DNA of 64,000 nt, from NCBI RefSeq assembly GCF_003590335.1, contig NZ_MIET01000011.1:267508-331507 (forward strand). Direction: 5' to 3'. The first letter of the stretch is position 1. Each line of letters begins with the position of its first letter. The position numbers and the translations under genes were made by a program. Below are positions 45,763 to 53,669 of this stretch, piece by piece. The DNA is from Pseudoalteromonas sp. MSK9-3. Lineage in GTDB: Bacteria; Pseudomonadota; Gammaproteobacteria; Enterobacterales; Alteromonadaceae. The notes below the pieces were generated by a model. The model had not been told where the DNA came from. It saw only the letters and a program-made list of their open reading frames with translations, and ran no database searches.

Positions 45763-46557
45763 CTATTGTGCTATGTAATCTTCATATAATTTAGCAAGCG
45801 CCCCTTCGAGATCAAGTTCAGGGTAACGTTTTAACAGCTGTGTACTCGCCCTTGCGACAAAATCAGAGTTTTGTTTGTGTTGCTTTGCAAATTCTTTTAT
45901 TCGATCGAGTGAAAGCGCCGCCTCTGTTGGTTTTTTAAAACGATGCATATACTTACTTAATGCTTTATCAAAATCGCCTTCACATTCTTCTACCAGTAAG
46001 GTATAAAATTTACCTTTTTGTAAGGCGTAGTTCGAGTAGCAATGCTCTAGAGCCGCTTTAAAACTGTCGAAACACTGTTCCCCCACAAAAAACTCAGAAC
46101 GAGCATGTGGGGTAGCAACTGACGCTCCTGCAACTTCTAACGTGTAATTTGGAAAATCGAGTCGGTCTTGAGTTTCTTTTCCTAGCCGCATACCCGCTGC
46201 GATACTGGTATGAAACTCTGGGCTCATTTGGCTTAACTCATCTTGCTCCCAGACATGAAAGACCCTCACCGCTTGGGCATATTTTTGAGCAAGTTTACGT
46301 TTGAGCTTTTTCGCCCTATCTAATAACAGCAAATCTCTTTCATTTGCAAGTAACGCATTACATTCATAACAGCTCGGAACGGCTATAAAATCTGCAGTTT
46401 CAGAAAACTCAATCACCAGTTCACAATGGCTTAATGGAGGACAAAAATCAGTATCTGTGGCTTCGCAACCACAGTAATAGCATAGTTGATTAAACTGTAT
46501 AGATTTTGCTAGTGCCTTTTGATAATACTTTGACAGGCTTTTGAATTGTTTTGACAT
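45763..46557 (-). CDS. unrecognised protein with HNH-like Cys clusters
   Basis: 264 residues, cytoplasmic. The N-terminal 80 residues hold CYYCGCEATDTDFCPPLSH and later VPSCYECNALLANERD, a pair of CxxC motifs with nearby His/Asn, similar to zinc-binding HNH-type nuclease folds. A Lys/Arg-rich helix follows (DRAKKLKRKLAQKYAQ). The C-terminal half contains many aromatic and acidic residues. No family name assigned. No operon partner; the next gene upstream is divergent. Confidence 0.6.
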   Translation of the reverse strand: MSKQFKSLSKYYQKALAKSIQFNQLCYYCGCEATDTDFCPPLSHCELVIEFSETADFIAVPSCYECNALLANERDLLLLDRAKKLKRKLAQKYAQAVRVFHVWEQDELSQMSPEFHTSIAAGMRLGKETQDRLDFPNYTLEVAGASVATPHARSEFFVGEQCFDSFKAALEHCYSNYALQKGKFYTLLVEECEGDFDKALSKYMHRFKKPTEAALSLDRIKEFAKQHKQNSDFVARASTQLLKRYPELDLEGALAKLYEDYIAQ

Positions 46558-46829
46558 AAATTTACATTACACAGTTATAGATTTTAAAATTATGATACAG
46601 CAAGGAAACTTTACTGATAACACAATGTAAAAATGCAGAGTTTATAAAAAAAATACGCTAAATGTGTCTATCGACAGCCTAAAAATTTCATACTAATCAA
46701 TAGCTAATAAAACAGTATTCATACTCACATAATTGGTTACACTCTGTCGATATTGCTTTACAGCATTTAGAGAGATAGCAGGTAATACTTAGTAGTGTAT
46801 TCACACACCACAATAAATGGAGCATGATA

Positions 46830-47186
46830 ATGAACACATTAACCGTATTAACCAGTGCAGTAATTCTATTGACCGCTGCAACGTCTTCAGCCAACGAATT
46901 TGTTGCCGCCGACACATCGGTTGCGACTCAGCTTTGTATGGCCGTTGCTTCCAATCACAAGCTTACTCTGCGCAAAGAGATACGAGAGCATAATATCAGC
47001 AGACCCGTCTTAGCCAATCGGCTAGCCTGTAACGATATGCCAATAAGTACTTTTGCGTCTCGTTATAATTTGGAAAACTCTGCAAACTTCCTCAATATCA
47101 ATACAGCAACGAGCACACATATTAAGGACCTGTCTGTTTCTATCTCTGACAGCGCTGCGCCAATCACTGTATCTGGGTCAAAATAA
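46830..47186 (+). CDS. DUF3718 family secreted small protein
   Basis: 118 residues, signal peptide (about 1-21, SSANEF), then AADTSVATQLCMAVASNHKLTLRKEIREHNISRP....LACNDMPI, which matches the DUF3718 pattern with two conserved Cys. Periplasmic, function unknown. ATG 46830 has TGGAG seven bases upstream; the ATG at 46824 leaves no proper spacing. Own terminator follows. Confidence 0.75.
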   Translation: MNTLTVLTSAVILLTAATSSANEFVAADTSVATQLCMAVASNHKLTLRKEIREHNISRPVLANRLACNDMPISTFASRYNLENSANFLNINTATSTHIKDLSVSISDSAAPITVSGSK

Positions 47187-47203
47187 ATGTATATCTCTGA
47201 GCC

Positions 47204-47243
47204 ATTAATGCGCTTTGATATTTCCTAGCGCATTAATATTTTT
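47204..47243 (+). terminator. terminator after the DUF3718 gene
   Basis: A perfect 11-bp stem (47204-47214 with 47227-47237) with a 12-base loop is followed by ATTTTT. It lies between the convergent DUF3718 and DUF445 genes. The loop is long, so efficiency is uncertain. Confidence 0.65.
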
Positions 47244-47250
47244 AGGCCGT

Positions 47251-47949
47251 TTAAGGTAAATTGACGAGCGCAGCGGCTAACCCAAACACTCCTCCAAACA
47301 CCCCACCCCAAACAACGAGCCACCCCAAGTGCGTTTTAATCATATTTTGAATAATATCTTTAACCATTGTTGGTGTGAGTTCATCTAAACGATGATCAAC
47401 GGCTTGTTCTATCGTGTCATGAATAGACGAGGCATTCCCCCCGATTAACTCGTTGACCATCAGCGCTTTAAACTTAGGCTCTTGGGTAATATCAATGAGT
47501 GTATATTGCATTTTTTCAACGAAAGAGCTGCGCATTGGTTGTAACGCTTCGCTACCTCCAAACATAGTCAGCATAGGTCCAAACTGCGAAGACTCAATAA
47601 CCCCAACTAATGTGTCAAACGCAGGATCTAAGTCAACTTTTTTGATCACTGGTGTCAAATCTAAGTTCTCTTGTTGGCTCTGTAGCAAATGACTAACTTT
47701 GTCTTTGTGAAAAAACTCTTCTAAAATCAGTTTTCTAATCGAACTTTTAAACTCTTTAAATTTTAGTGTGATCACGCCTGAACCATATAAAAATGGTACT
47801 TTTTCAAATAACATATGAATAGCAACTAAGTTTGTCACCGCACCTGACAACGCAAAAATGCCAATTGAGAAAATAATTGCATGTCCACTTACATATCCCA
47901 CTAACACACATAACGTCGCAACAATATTTGTAATTAAACTTTTATTCAT
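47251..47949 (-). CDS. DUF445 family membrane protein
   Basis: 232 residues. N-terminal span (about 5-25) followed by GAVTNLVAIHMLFEKVPFLYGSGVI, the DUF445 signature, a long helical region, and a C-terminal span TMVKDIIQNMIKTHLGWLVVWGGVFGG (about 205-230). Function unknown; related to YheB-type inner-membrane proteins. Single gene with no obvious partner. Confidence 0.8.
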   Translation of the reverse strand: MNKSLITNIVATLCVLVGYVSGHAIIFSIGIFALSGAVTNLVAIHMLFEKVPFLYGSGVITLKFKEFKSSIRKLILEEFFHKDKVSHLLQSQQENLDLTPVIKKVDLDPAFDTLVGVIESSQFGPMLTMFGGSEALQPMRSSFVEKMQYTLIDITQEPKFKALMVNELIGGNASSIHDTIEQAVDHRLDELTPTMVKDIIQNMIKTHLGWLVVWGGVFGGVFGLAAALVNLP

Positions 47950-48166
47950 TGATACACCTTATATATTTCACCGCGGCATTTTATACGGTTGAATAAAAAA
48001 AATATACGTTTGTTAAGCGTTAAAACCACCACACTATGCACTTATTCTCATACCAACATACTGGCAACCTAATATTAGGGGTAAAAAAAGCGACTATTCA
48101 TTTGAGTTCTATCCGTTTTCATCCATAGTTTGTTTAACCAGTTGTCGTTTTCAGGTAATGTGTCAT

Positions 48167-49021
48167 ATGTGGAATATGGTTAATCAACAAATATCAAGCG
48201 CACTGCACAGTGATTTTGAGTTCACAGACAAAAAGCAATTAGCCTCTCATAACAAAGAGAAGTTGTATAAAATCTGTGATGATAAGCATGCCTATCTCGT
48301 GAAAGTTGACCGACTTACCGCCTTAGAAAGATTTGAAGCGCAAGCACATTCATTAGACCTTTTAACCCGTGATAGTGACTTTATGATAGGGGACACGATT
48401 ACCATAGGGAGTAGCTTAGACTTTAGCTTTATGGTTTTGGAGTGGTTAGATACAGAACAAAGTACGCCTAATTGGCACAATTGCGGCGCGTTACTTGCCA
48501 AAATGCACCAGCGCCATGAGCAAGAGATGTTCGGCTTAGAGCACGATAACTATATTCAGCAAGTACTCCAGCCAAATCAATGGCACAAAAAGTGGGAAAC
48601 ATTCTTTGCTGAAGATCGTATTGGTTGGCAGCTCCAACTATTAGCAGAAAAAGGCATTATGCTCGTTAACATCGATGAATTTGTCGCACTTATAAAAACA
48701 CTGCTGCCTCACCATGTACAACCTTCCCTATTACATGGCCATTTCTGGTCAGGCAATATCGCATTTAACCAAGACAAACCCTGTCTATTCAACCCTGCAT
48801 GCTATTACGGCGATAGCGAAGTAGATATTGCCATGGCAGAGCTTTATACCCCGCTGCCTGAAGCCTTTTACACCGGCTACAATACGGTCAAACCTGCAAA
48901 ACAAGAGCGTACCTTACAAAAAGCGATCTATCAGCTTTACCCTATTCTTTTAAGTGCAAACTTATTCGCAGGTGATTACCTTTATCAAGCTAAAGAGCGT
49001 ATTCAAGAGATATTAAAATAG
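48167..49021 (+). CDS. fructosamine-kinase-like protein, probable pseudokinase
   Basis: About 284 residues. Shares the aminoglycoside-phosphotransferase fold and a MW....QQ..ALH start like YniA. The normal HGDLWSGN motif reads LLHGHFWSGN (catalytic Asp to His192) and the metal-binding FDPACYWGD reads FNPACYYGD (Asp to Asn209). The glycine-rich loop is also replaced (LASHNKEKLYK). The ATP-binding Lys (LVKV, Lys46) is kept. Phosphorylating function is therefore doubtful; ligand binding may persist. Start M4 (48167) matches the family; ATG 48158 is also possible. Confidence 0.85.
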   Translation: MWNMVNQQISSALHSDFEFTDKKQLASHNKEKLYKICDDKHAYLVKVDRLTALERFEAQAHSLDLLTRDSDFMIGDTITIGSSLDFSFMVLEWLDTEQSTPNWHNCGALLAKMHQRHEQEMFGLEHDNYIQQVLQPNQWHKKWETFFAEDRIGWQLQLLAEKGIMLVNIDEFVALIKTLLPHHVQPSLLHGHFWSGNIAFNQDKPCLFNPACYYGDSEVDIAMAELYTPLPEAFYTGYNTVKPAKQERTLQKAIYQLYPILLSANLFAGDYLYQAKERIQEILK

Positions 49022-49106
49022 TCATAATAAATCTGTCATACTGGCATTTGGTGCTATATTTAGATTAGTGCAATAGTTAGGTTAATAAGACCTAATGGAG
49101 AGCCAG

Positions 49107-49310
49107 ATGAAAACTGTGTATGACCAAAGAATTAGCTGTCCACACTGTGGGCACCATATATTTGTAAGCCTTGATACCAGCGAAGGCGATCAAGACTTTT
49201 ACGAGGATTGCGCCGCATGCTGTAACCCTATCCACTTAAATATGCATATAGATAGAGCATTCAATAAGCTTGAGTTACATGTAGATAGTGACGACGAACA
49301 AATATTCTGA
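49107..49310 (+). CDS. CPXCG motif Cys-rich protein
   Basis: 67 residues with RISCPHCGHHIFVSLDTSEGDQDFYEDCAACCNPIHL: a CPHCG and a CAACC pair that would bind one zinc. Matches the CPXCG family of small zinc-ribbon proteins found widely in gammaproteobacteria; function unknown. ATG 49107 has GGAG six bases upstream; the frame extends to 49095. Confidence 0.8.
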   Translation: MKTVYDQRISCPHCGHHIFVSLDTSEGDQDFYEDCAACCNPIHLNMHIDRAFNKLELHVDSDDEQIF

Positions 49311-49337
49311 ATTTAAGTCAGAAGGAATACTGCACTT

Positions 49338-49973
49338 TTAGGCAACTTGGGTACTTTTACGTAAATACCCTTCTACTGTATTAACTATCGTATACGTTTG
49401 TTGGTCAACCTCAATATTGAGTAAATCTCCAGCCATTACGCGCCCTAGATTTGTAATAACCAAAGTTTCAGGAATGAGATGCAGCCAAAAACCGTGTTCA
49501 TCCATTTCCCCTACCGTTAAACTCGCGCCATTTATCGTGATAAACCCTTTATAAAGCACAAATTTAAGCCACTCAATTGGTAAACTTAAATGCATTTTGC
49601 AATTATCGTGATCTTTCACCACTGAGACAACTTCTGCCGCACAATGAATATGTCCCGACACAATATGGCCGCCGATCTCGGTACCAAATGTTAACGAGCG
49701 CTCAAAGTTAACCTTAGAGCCACGTTGTAATAATCCCAAATTTGTTAATTTTAATGACTCATCAATCACATCGAAGTACACTTGCCCAACAACATCTTGA
49801 GGGTTTACCTCATAACGTACGACCGTTAAACAACATCCGTTAATTGCAATGCTTGCACCTATATCTAAATGCTGTAAATAGCTGCTTGCAACCGATAGAA
49901 CCAGCCTTAACACTCCTTCTGATTTATTGCACGAAATAACCGTTGCTTGAGTTTGAACAATACCTGTGAACAT
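49338..49973 (-). CDS. ribE: riboflavin synthase alpha subunit
   Basis: Condenses two lumazines into riboflavin. Two tandem barrel halves are visible: MFTGIVQTQATV..., ASIAINGCCLTVV, then GSKVNFERSLTFGTEIGGHIVSGHIHC, and the second half GFITINGASLTVGE and LIPETLVITNLG. 211 residues from the ATG at 49973, matching the family start (MFTGIV); the longer frame to 50015 is not needed. No FMN riboswitch seen in the short leader. norM is divergent. Confidence 0.95.
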   Translation of the reverse strand: MFTGIVQTQATVISCNKSEGVLRLVLSVASSYLQHLDIGASIAINGCCLTVVRYEVNPQDVVGQVYFDVIDESLKLTNLGLLQRGSKVNFERSLTFGTEIGGHIVSGHIHCAAEVVSVVKDHDNCKMHLSLPIEWLKFVLYKGFITINGASLTVGEMDEHGFWLHLIPETLVITNLGRVMAGDLLNIEVDQQTYTIVNTVEGYLRKSTQVA

Positions 49974-50120
49974 GAAAGACCTTGATGAATGATAATACCA
50001 ATAATGATACCTCATTGCGCCTCATGGCTAAAGGTATTGGCTATATTCAATGAATGATTAATCTCTGGCTTTATAGTGACGGTATGATTAATATTGGGTT
50101 TTTACCCATGCAGTGTGATT

Positions 50121-51470
50121 ATGAAGTTCAGTTATTGGGAAGCCAAGCGCTTACTCCAACTTGCCACCCCCGTATTTTTAGCACAAATCATGTTGGTCCT
50201 CATGTCTGTCGTCGATACGATTATGGCGGGCCAAGTCAGTACCAATGATCTTGCTGCCTTATCAATTGCTACCGGCATCTGGAACCCGCTCGTCTTCTCA
50301 TTACAAGGAATTTTGTTAGCCTTGACGGGCATTGTCGCCCATTGTTTTGGCGCCAATGATGAAAAAGGGATAAAACAGTATTTTCAACAAAGCCTCTACC
50401 TTTGTTTATTACTGTCTTCGCTTGGTTTCATCGTTGCTCAGTTCACACCAGCGGTATTTTTAAATCTAGGCACGACACCCGAAATTACCGATTTGGCACA
50501 AGGCTATATCGATTTCGTCAAATGGGGCATACTCGGTTTTTTATTATTCTCTGTATATCGAAATGTTACAGAAGGAATAGGCCTAACAAAACCGGCTTTC
50601 TACATCAGTATCATCGGGCTTGGTATCAATGTAGTCGCAAACTATATTTTCATTTATGGAAAATTAGGGATGCCTGCGCTTGGTAGTGCAGGATGCGGGC
50701 TAGCTACCGCATTGGTATTTTGGGCAATGGCCTTAGCGCAAATTATATATAGTTTTAACAGTAAAAAAGTCAAAGGGAAATGGCTACTCCAAAGCTTAAA
50801 ATTACCGAACCTCCATCTTATGGGCTATATCGCCAAATTGGGGCTGCCTATTTGCTTAGCGACTTTTTTTGAAGTTACCTTATTTGCCTGTATTCCATTG
50901 TTCATCGCAGACTTAGGCGCGATTGCTGTATCAGGACATCAAGTCGCGGCAAGTGTAACCACCATCCTATTTATGATGCCTCTGAGCTTATCAATGGCAA
51001 TTGCCATTCGGATTGGTAACCTGTCTGGGCAACAAGCCAATACTCAATTAGAAACGGCAATTTCTACCAGCTTATTCCTTGCTGTTATGATTGCTGCTTT
51101 TGTCGCTCTAGTTACATTTTTAGGCCGTGACGCTATCGTGTTGCTGTATACCAAAGATGAGCAGGTCGCGTTACTCGCATCAAGTATTATTATACTTGCA
51201 TGTGTTTATCAGCTCCCTGACGCATTACAAGTTGCTGCCAATGGTGTACTTAGGGGGCTAAAATATACTAAACCGATCACAGGTATCACATTTTTCTCAT
51301 ACTGGATCATCGGTTTTAGTTTGGGCTACGTATTAACTAAAACAGATATAATCACTCCCGCTATGGGCCCCAAAGGTTTTTGGGTTGGGATCATCGTCGG
51401 GCTCAGTGTTGCTTCTGTGTTGTTATTAGTCAGTGTAAGGAATCGTCTTGTTAAAATTAACATTACTTAG
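50121..51470 (+). CDS. norM: MATE-family multidrug efflux protein NorM
   Basis: 449-residue sodium- or proton-driven MATE antiporter with 12 spans. Seen: LATPVFLAQIMLVLMSVVDTIMAGQVSTNDLAALSIATGIW, LALTGIVAHCFGANDEK, and a repeat in the second half, GLPICLATFFEVTLF. Start M at 50121 (MKFSYWEAKRLL) is the family start; the longer frame uses TTG 50094. Divergent from ribE, as in many Vibrio/Alteromonas-type genomes. The DUF3080 gene overlaps its end. Confidence 0.94.
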   Translation: MKFSYWEAKRLLQLATPVFLAQIMLVLMSVVDTIMAGQVSTNDLAALSIATGIWNPLVFSLQGILLALTGIVAHCFGANDEKGIKQYFQQSLYLCLLLSSLGFIVAQFTPAVFLNLGTTPEITDLAQGYIDFVKWGILGFLLFSVYRNVTEGIGLTKPAFYISIIGLGINVVANYIFIYGKLGMPALGSAGCGLATALVFWAMALAQIIYSFNSKKVKGKWLLQSLKLPNLHLMGYIAKLGLPICLATFFEVTLFACIPLFIADLGAIAVSGHQVAASVTTILFMMPLSLSMAIAIRIGNLSGQQANTQLETAISTSLFLAVMIAAFVALVTFLGRDAIVLLYTKDEQVALLASSIIILACVYQLPDALQVAANGVLRGLKYTKPITGITFFSYWIIGFSLGYVLTKTDIITPAMGPKGFWVGIIVGLSVASVLLLVSVRNRLVKINIT

Positions 51471-52455
51471 TATATGCATAGTCTATATTGCTGGTTGCTC
51501 GCCACAGCCCAGCAATACTTACATTGAATATCAACAGCGGCTAAGCTCTGTGGTGGACAAAGTTGCGCTAAACAACGAAGAACTACAACAACTGCCTCAC
51601 CCTAATGTCGACAAGCCTTCTTCCGAAGTCAGTCTATCAATCATAGAATTTGCCAGTATAAACCACTGTAAACTGAGCCAAATAATCGCAAAAAAAAATA
51701 ATCAATTGGGCAAAGTACAGCCTGCAAGCGAAGCGCTTAAATATAACATTGAGTTTGTGCAACATGTGCAAAACTGCCTTGATGATCCGCAAACTCACGA
51801 TACGGCAATAAAAAACAAACTCATTGCAGTAAAAAAAGAAAAGCAGCTACAATTTGCGCAATCTTTTGAACACATGCTTTTTAATGAAGCTGAGCTCTCC
51901 CAGCTCACCTACCTCACCGCCAGTGAAATTGCGTTTAACCGCCACCTAGAGCAACAAACAGCCAGCTTAGAAGCACTGACTGCACTTTCTAATTTACAAG
52001 CGCACTTACTACATCAGGCTGCCGTGAATAAGATAAATCCCGACAACATTACCATCGCGCTGCAAAAATTACATAAAAACAAATTCATTCCCAAGCTCAT
52101 CACATCCACCAAACAACACATATTACTCAACAACACAACCACACGCTGGTTAAACCAAATAAAAATCAGTGATGAGCTGTGCCCAGTAGGTAAAAATAAG
52201 AAAAAAGCGCAAATACTCAGCAATGTATTTTCAAAATTTTATTTAGAGAAGCTGCAACCCTATCAATCACAATTGACCAATATGCTAGAAAAAGCGTCTC
52301 CGTTATTATTCAAGCTTTGGAGAAATCACCCTGATTTAGCGGAATCTTTTAACACTGAACATACCAACTCACTGCTGAACCAAATGAAAGTGAGTGCGAT
52401 AACGCACGTCAAGTGGTGGCAAGACTTCTATAAAACGTGTGAAATTCGTCCTTAA
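51448..52455 (+). CDS. DUF3080 family lipoprotein
   Basis: 335 residues with a lipoprotein signal (MLKLTLLSICIVYIAGCSPQPS, lipobox IAGC). The rest is a long helical region with conserved N/Q and charged residues typical of DUF3080. TTG start at 51448 with AAGGA 6 bases upstream, overlapping the last 23 bases of norM; translational coupling likely. Function unknown; outer-membrane attached by prediction. Confidence 0.8.
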   Translation: MLKLTLLSICIVYIAGCSPQPSNTYIEYQQRLSSVVDKVALNNEELQQLPHPNVDKPSSEVSLSIIEFASINHCKLSQIIAKKNNQLGKVQPASEALKYNIEFVQHVQNCLDDPQTHDTAIKNKLIAVKKEKQLQFAQSFEHMLFNEAELSQLTYLTASEIAFNRHLEQQTASLEALTALSNLQAHLLHQAAVNKINPDNITIALQKLHKNKFIPKLITSTKQHILLNNTTTRWLNQIKISDELCPVGKNKKKAQILSNVFSKFYLEKLQPYQSQLTNMLEKASPLLFKLWRNHPDLAESFNTEHTNSLLNQMKVSAITHVKWWQDFYKTCEIRP

Positions 52456-52498
52456 TGAATAAAAAAAGTGCAAACAAACAAAAATTTATAAAACACGC

Positions 52499-52527
52499 TT
52501 GATCAAAACGCATTGTCGCTATATATT
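52499..52527 (+). promoter_or_regulatory. tRNA-Val operon promoter
   Basis: TTGATC (52499-52504) and TATATT (52522-52527) are separated by 17 bases and followed by a GC-rich GCCGCCG discriminator, as on stable-RNA promoters. The tRNA genes begin 45 bases later. Confidence 0.75.
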
Positions 52528-52572
52528 AGCCGCCGTTGCAAAGTAATATTCATTACATAACAACGTTATAGT

Positions 52573-52649
52573 ACGACCGTAGCTCAGTTGGTTAGAGCAC
52601 CACCTTGACATGGTGGGGGTCGGTGGTTCGAATCCACTCGGTCGTACCA
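52573..52649 (+). tRNA. tRNA-Val(GAC), copy 1
   Basis: 77 nt with encoded CCA. Acceptor arms ACGACCG/CGGTCGT, anticodon stem-loop CCACC-TTGACAT-GGTGG (anticodon GAC) and T-loop TTCGAAT. Confidence 0.97.
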
Positions 52650-52677
52650 ACTCTAATTTAGAGTTCATACCTGAAAT

Positions 52678-52754
52678 ACAACCGTAGCTCAGTTGGTTAG
52701 AGCACTACCTTGACATGGTAGGGGTCGGTGGTTCGAATCCACTCGGTTGTACCA
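52678..52754 (+). tRNA. tRNA-Val(GAC), copy 2
   Basis: 77 nt with encoded CCA. Same anticodon GAC as copy 1; compensating changes in the acceptor stem (ACAACCG/CGGTTGT) and anticodon stem (CTACC/GGTAG). It is the last stable gene before accessory content. Confidence 0.97.
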
Positions 52755-53096
52755 AAAATAACATTATAAAACGCCTCATCCTCTATTCCACCAAGTTTCA
52801 TATAACATTCAAATAATACGTCAATATACATAGTTCGCTTTACATAAATCTAAATCCTCAGTCTGCCATTTACTCAATAAAGCCGCATGTCACTATTATT
52901 AATAGTACAGAGACTGAAAAAACGACTTGTTTTTGTTAAGTAATCTATACAGTGACGCCTCACTTTTTTAATGAAAAAACAGCATACACTACGACCAACA
53001 AAGTTAACCCTTTAACTTTTTTAACTTTAGATTTACAATACTTATATGTAAATGCATAAGAAAAAACACTTACTTAGGATAGACTGGTCATTAATA
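52755..53096. other. non-coding stretch after tRNA-Val
   Basis: About 340 bases, AT-rich, between tRNA-Val and the sigma-factor gene. No strong terminator after the tRNAs and no convincing -10/-35 pair for the sigma gene. A phage-type attachment repeat of the tRNA end was looked for downstream and not seen. Confidence 0.5.
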
Positions 53097-53669
53097 ATGA
53101 AAAACGATGTGACTTTGTTAATACAAAAGTGGAAGGCAGGCTGTGTCGAATCTGAAAATGAGCTTAAATCAGCGATATTTTTACACTTAAAAACAAGCTT
53201 AAAAAAACATAAAGCTAACTTACAAAAAAATAACCCCGAACTTAGTTTAATGCCTAATACGACGTCTTTTTTAAATGAATACTTTATTTACTTTGCTCCT
53301 CCCACTAAAGATTACTTCAGTAGAAAACAGTATTTAAAAGACGTATCCACTTTTATACGAAATGCTTTAGTGAGTGAGCTGAGAAAAATACATGCATCTA
53401 AACGTGGTAATTTAATAACCCATACATCTTTAAGCCAGCTAGACCAACAAACTATCATTGAAAATGAGCAGTACACTATTTTTGATGAAGCAATAAGCCT
53501 ACTCAAAAACAAGTCAGAATCATGTTACGAAGTGGCTCTTTTTTACTATTTTTTAGGTATGACAGGCGACGAAATAGCAAACGAGCTCAGCTTATCAACA
53601 GGAAAGGTTTATCGGCAACTTGATATAGCAAACGCTTTTCTACGTAGTAAGTTCGTAGACACACTATGA
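53097..53669 (+). CDS. ECF-type RNA polymerase sigma factor (kinase-linked)
   Basis: 190 residues from ATG 53097. Region 2 is compact (SRKQYLKDVSTFIRNALVSELRKIHASKRGN, resembling the R..L.DHAR...KRG stretch of Sig-70_X6/ECF sigma); region 4 is the helix-turn-helix VALFYYFLGMTGDEIANELSLSTGKVYRQL. This kind is typically encoded with a Ser/Thr kinase. Neither ATG 53097 nor the longer ATG 53052 has a good Shine-Dalgarno; the family start favours the shorter. ATGA overlap with the kinase gene means coupled translation. Target promoters unknown. Confidence 0.82.
   Translation: MKNDVTLLIQKWKAGCVESENELKSAIFLHLKTSLKKHKANLQKNNPELSLMPNTTSFLNEYFIYFAPPTKDYFSRKQYLKDVSTFIRNALVSELRKIHASKRGNLITHTSLSQLDQQTIIENEQYTIFDEAISLLKNKSESCYEVALFYYFLGMTGDEIANELSLSTGKVYRQLDIANAFLRSKFVDTL

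Noticed and set aside
46697..46915. 72-codon minus-strand frame upstream of DUF3718.
   Set aside because: Overlaps the real DUF3718 gene and its leader; hydrophobic-Cys composition without a ribosome-binding site.
49974..50120. FMN riboswitch in the ribE-norM divergent region.
   Set aside because: The space is about 150 bases and shows none of the conserved RFN-element segments.
52573..52754. Two tRNA-Val genes as a possible attachment-site duplication.
   Set aside because: Both are complete, with compensatory stem changes and a shared stable-RNA promoter, so they are two working genes rather than an att remnant.
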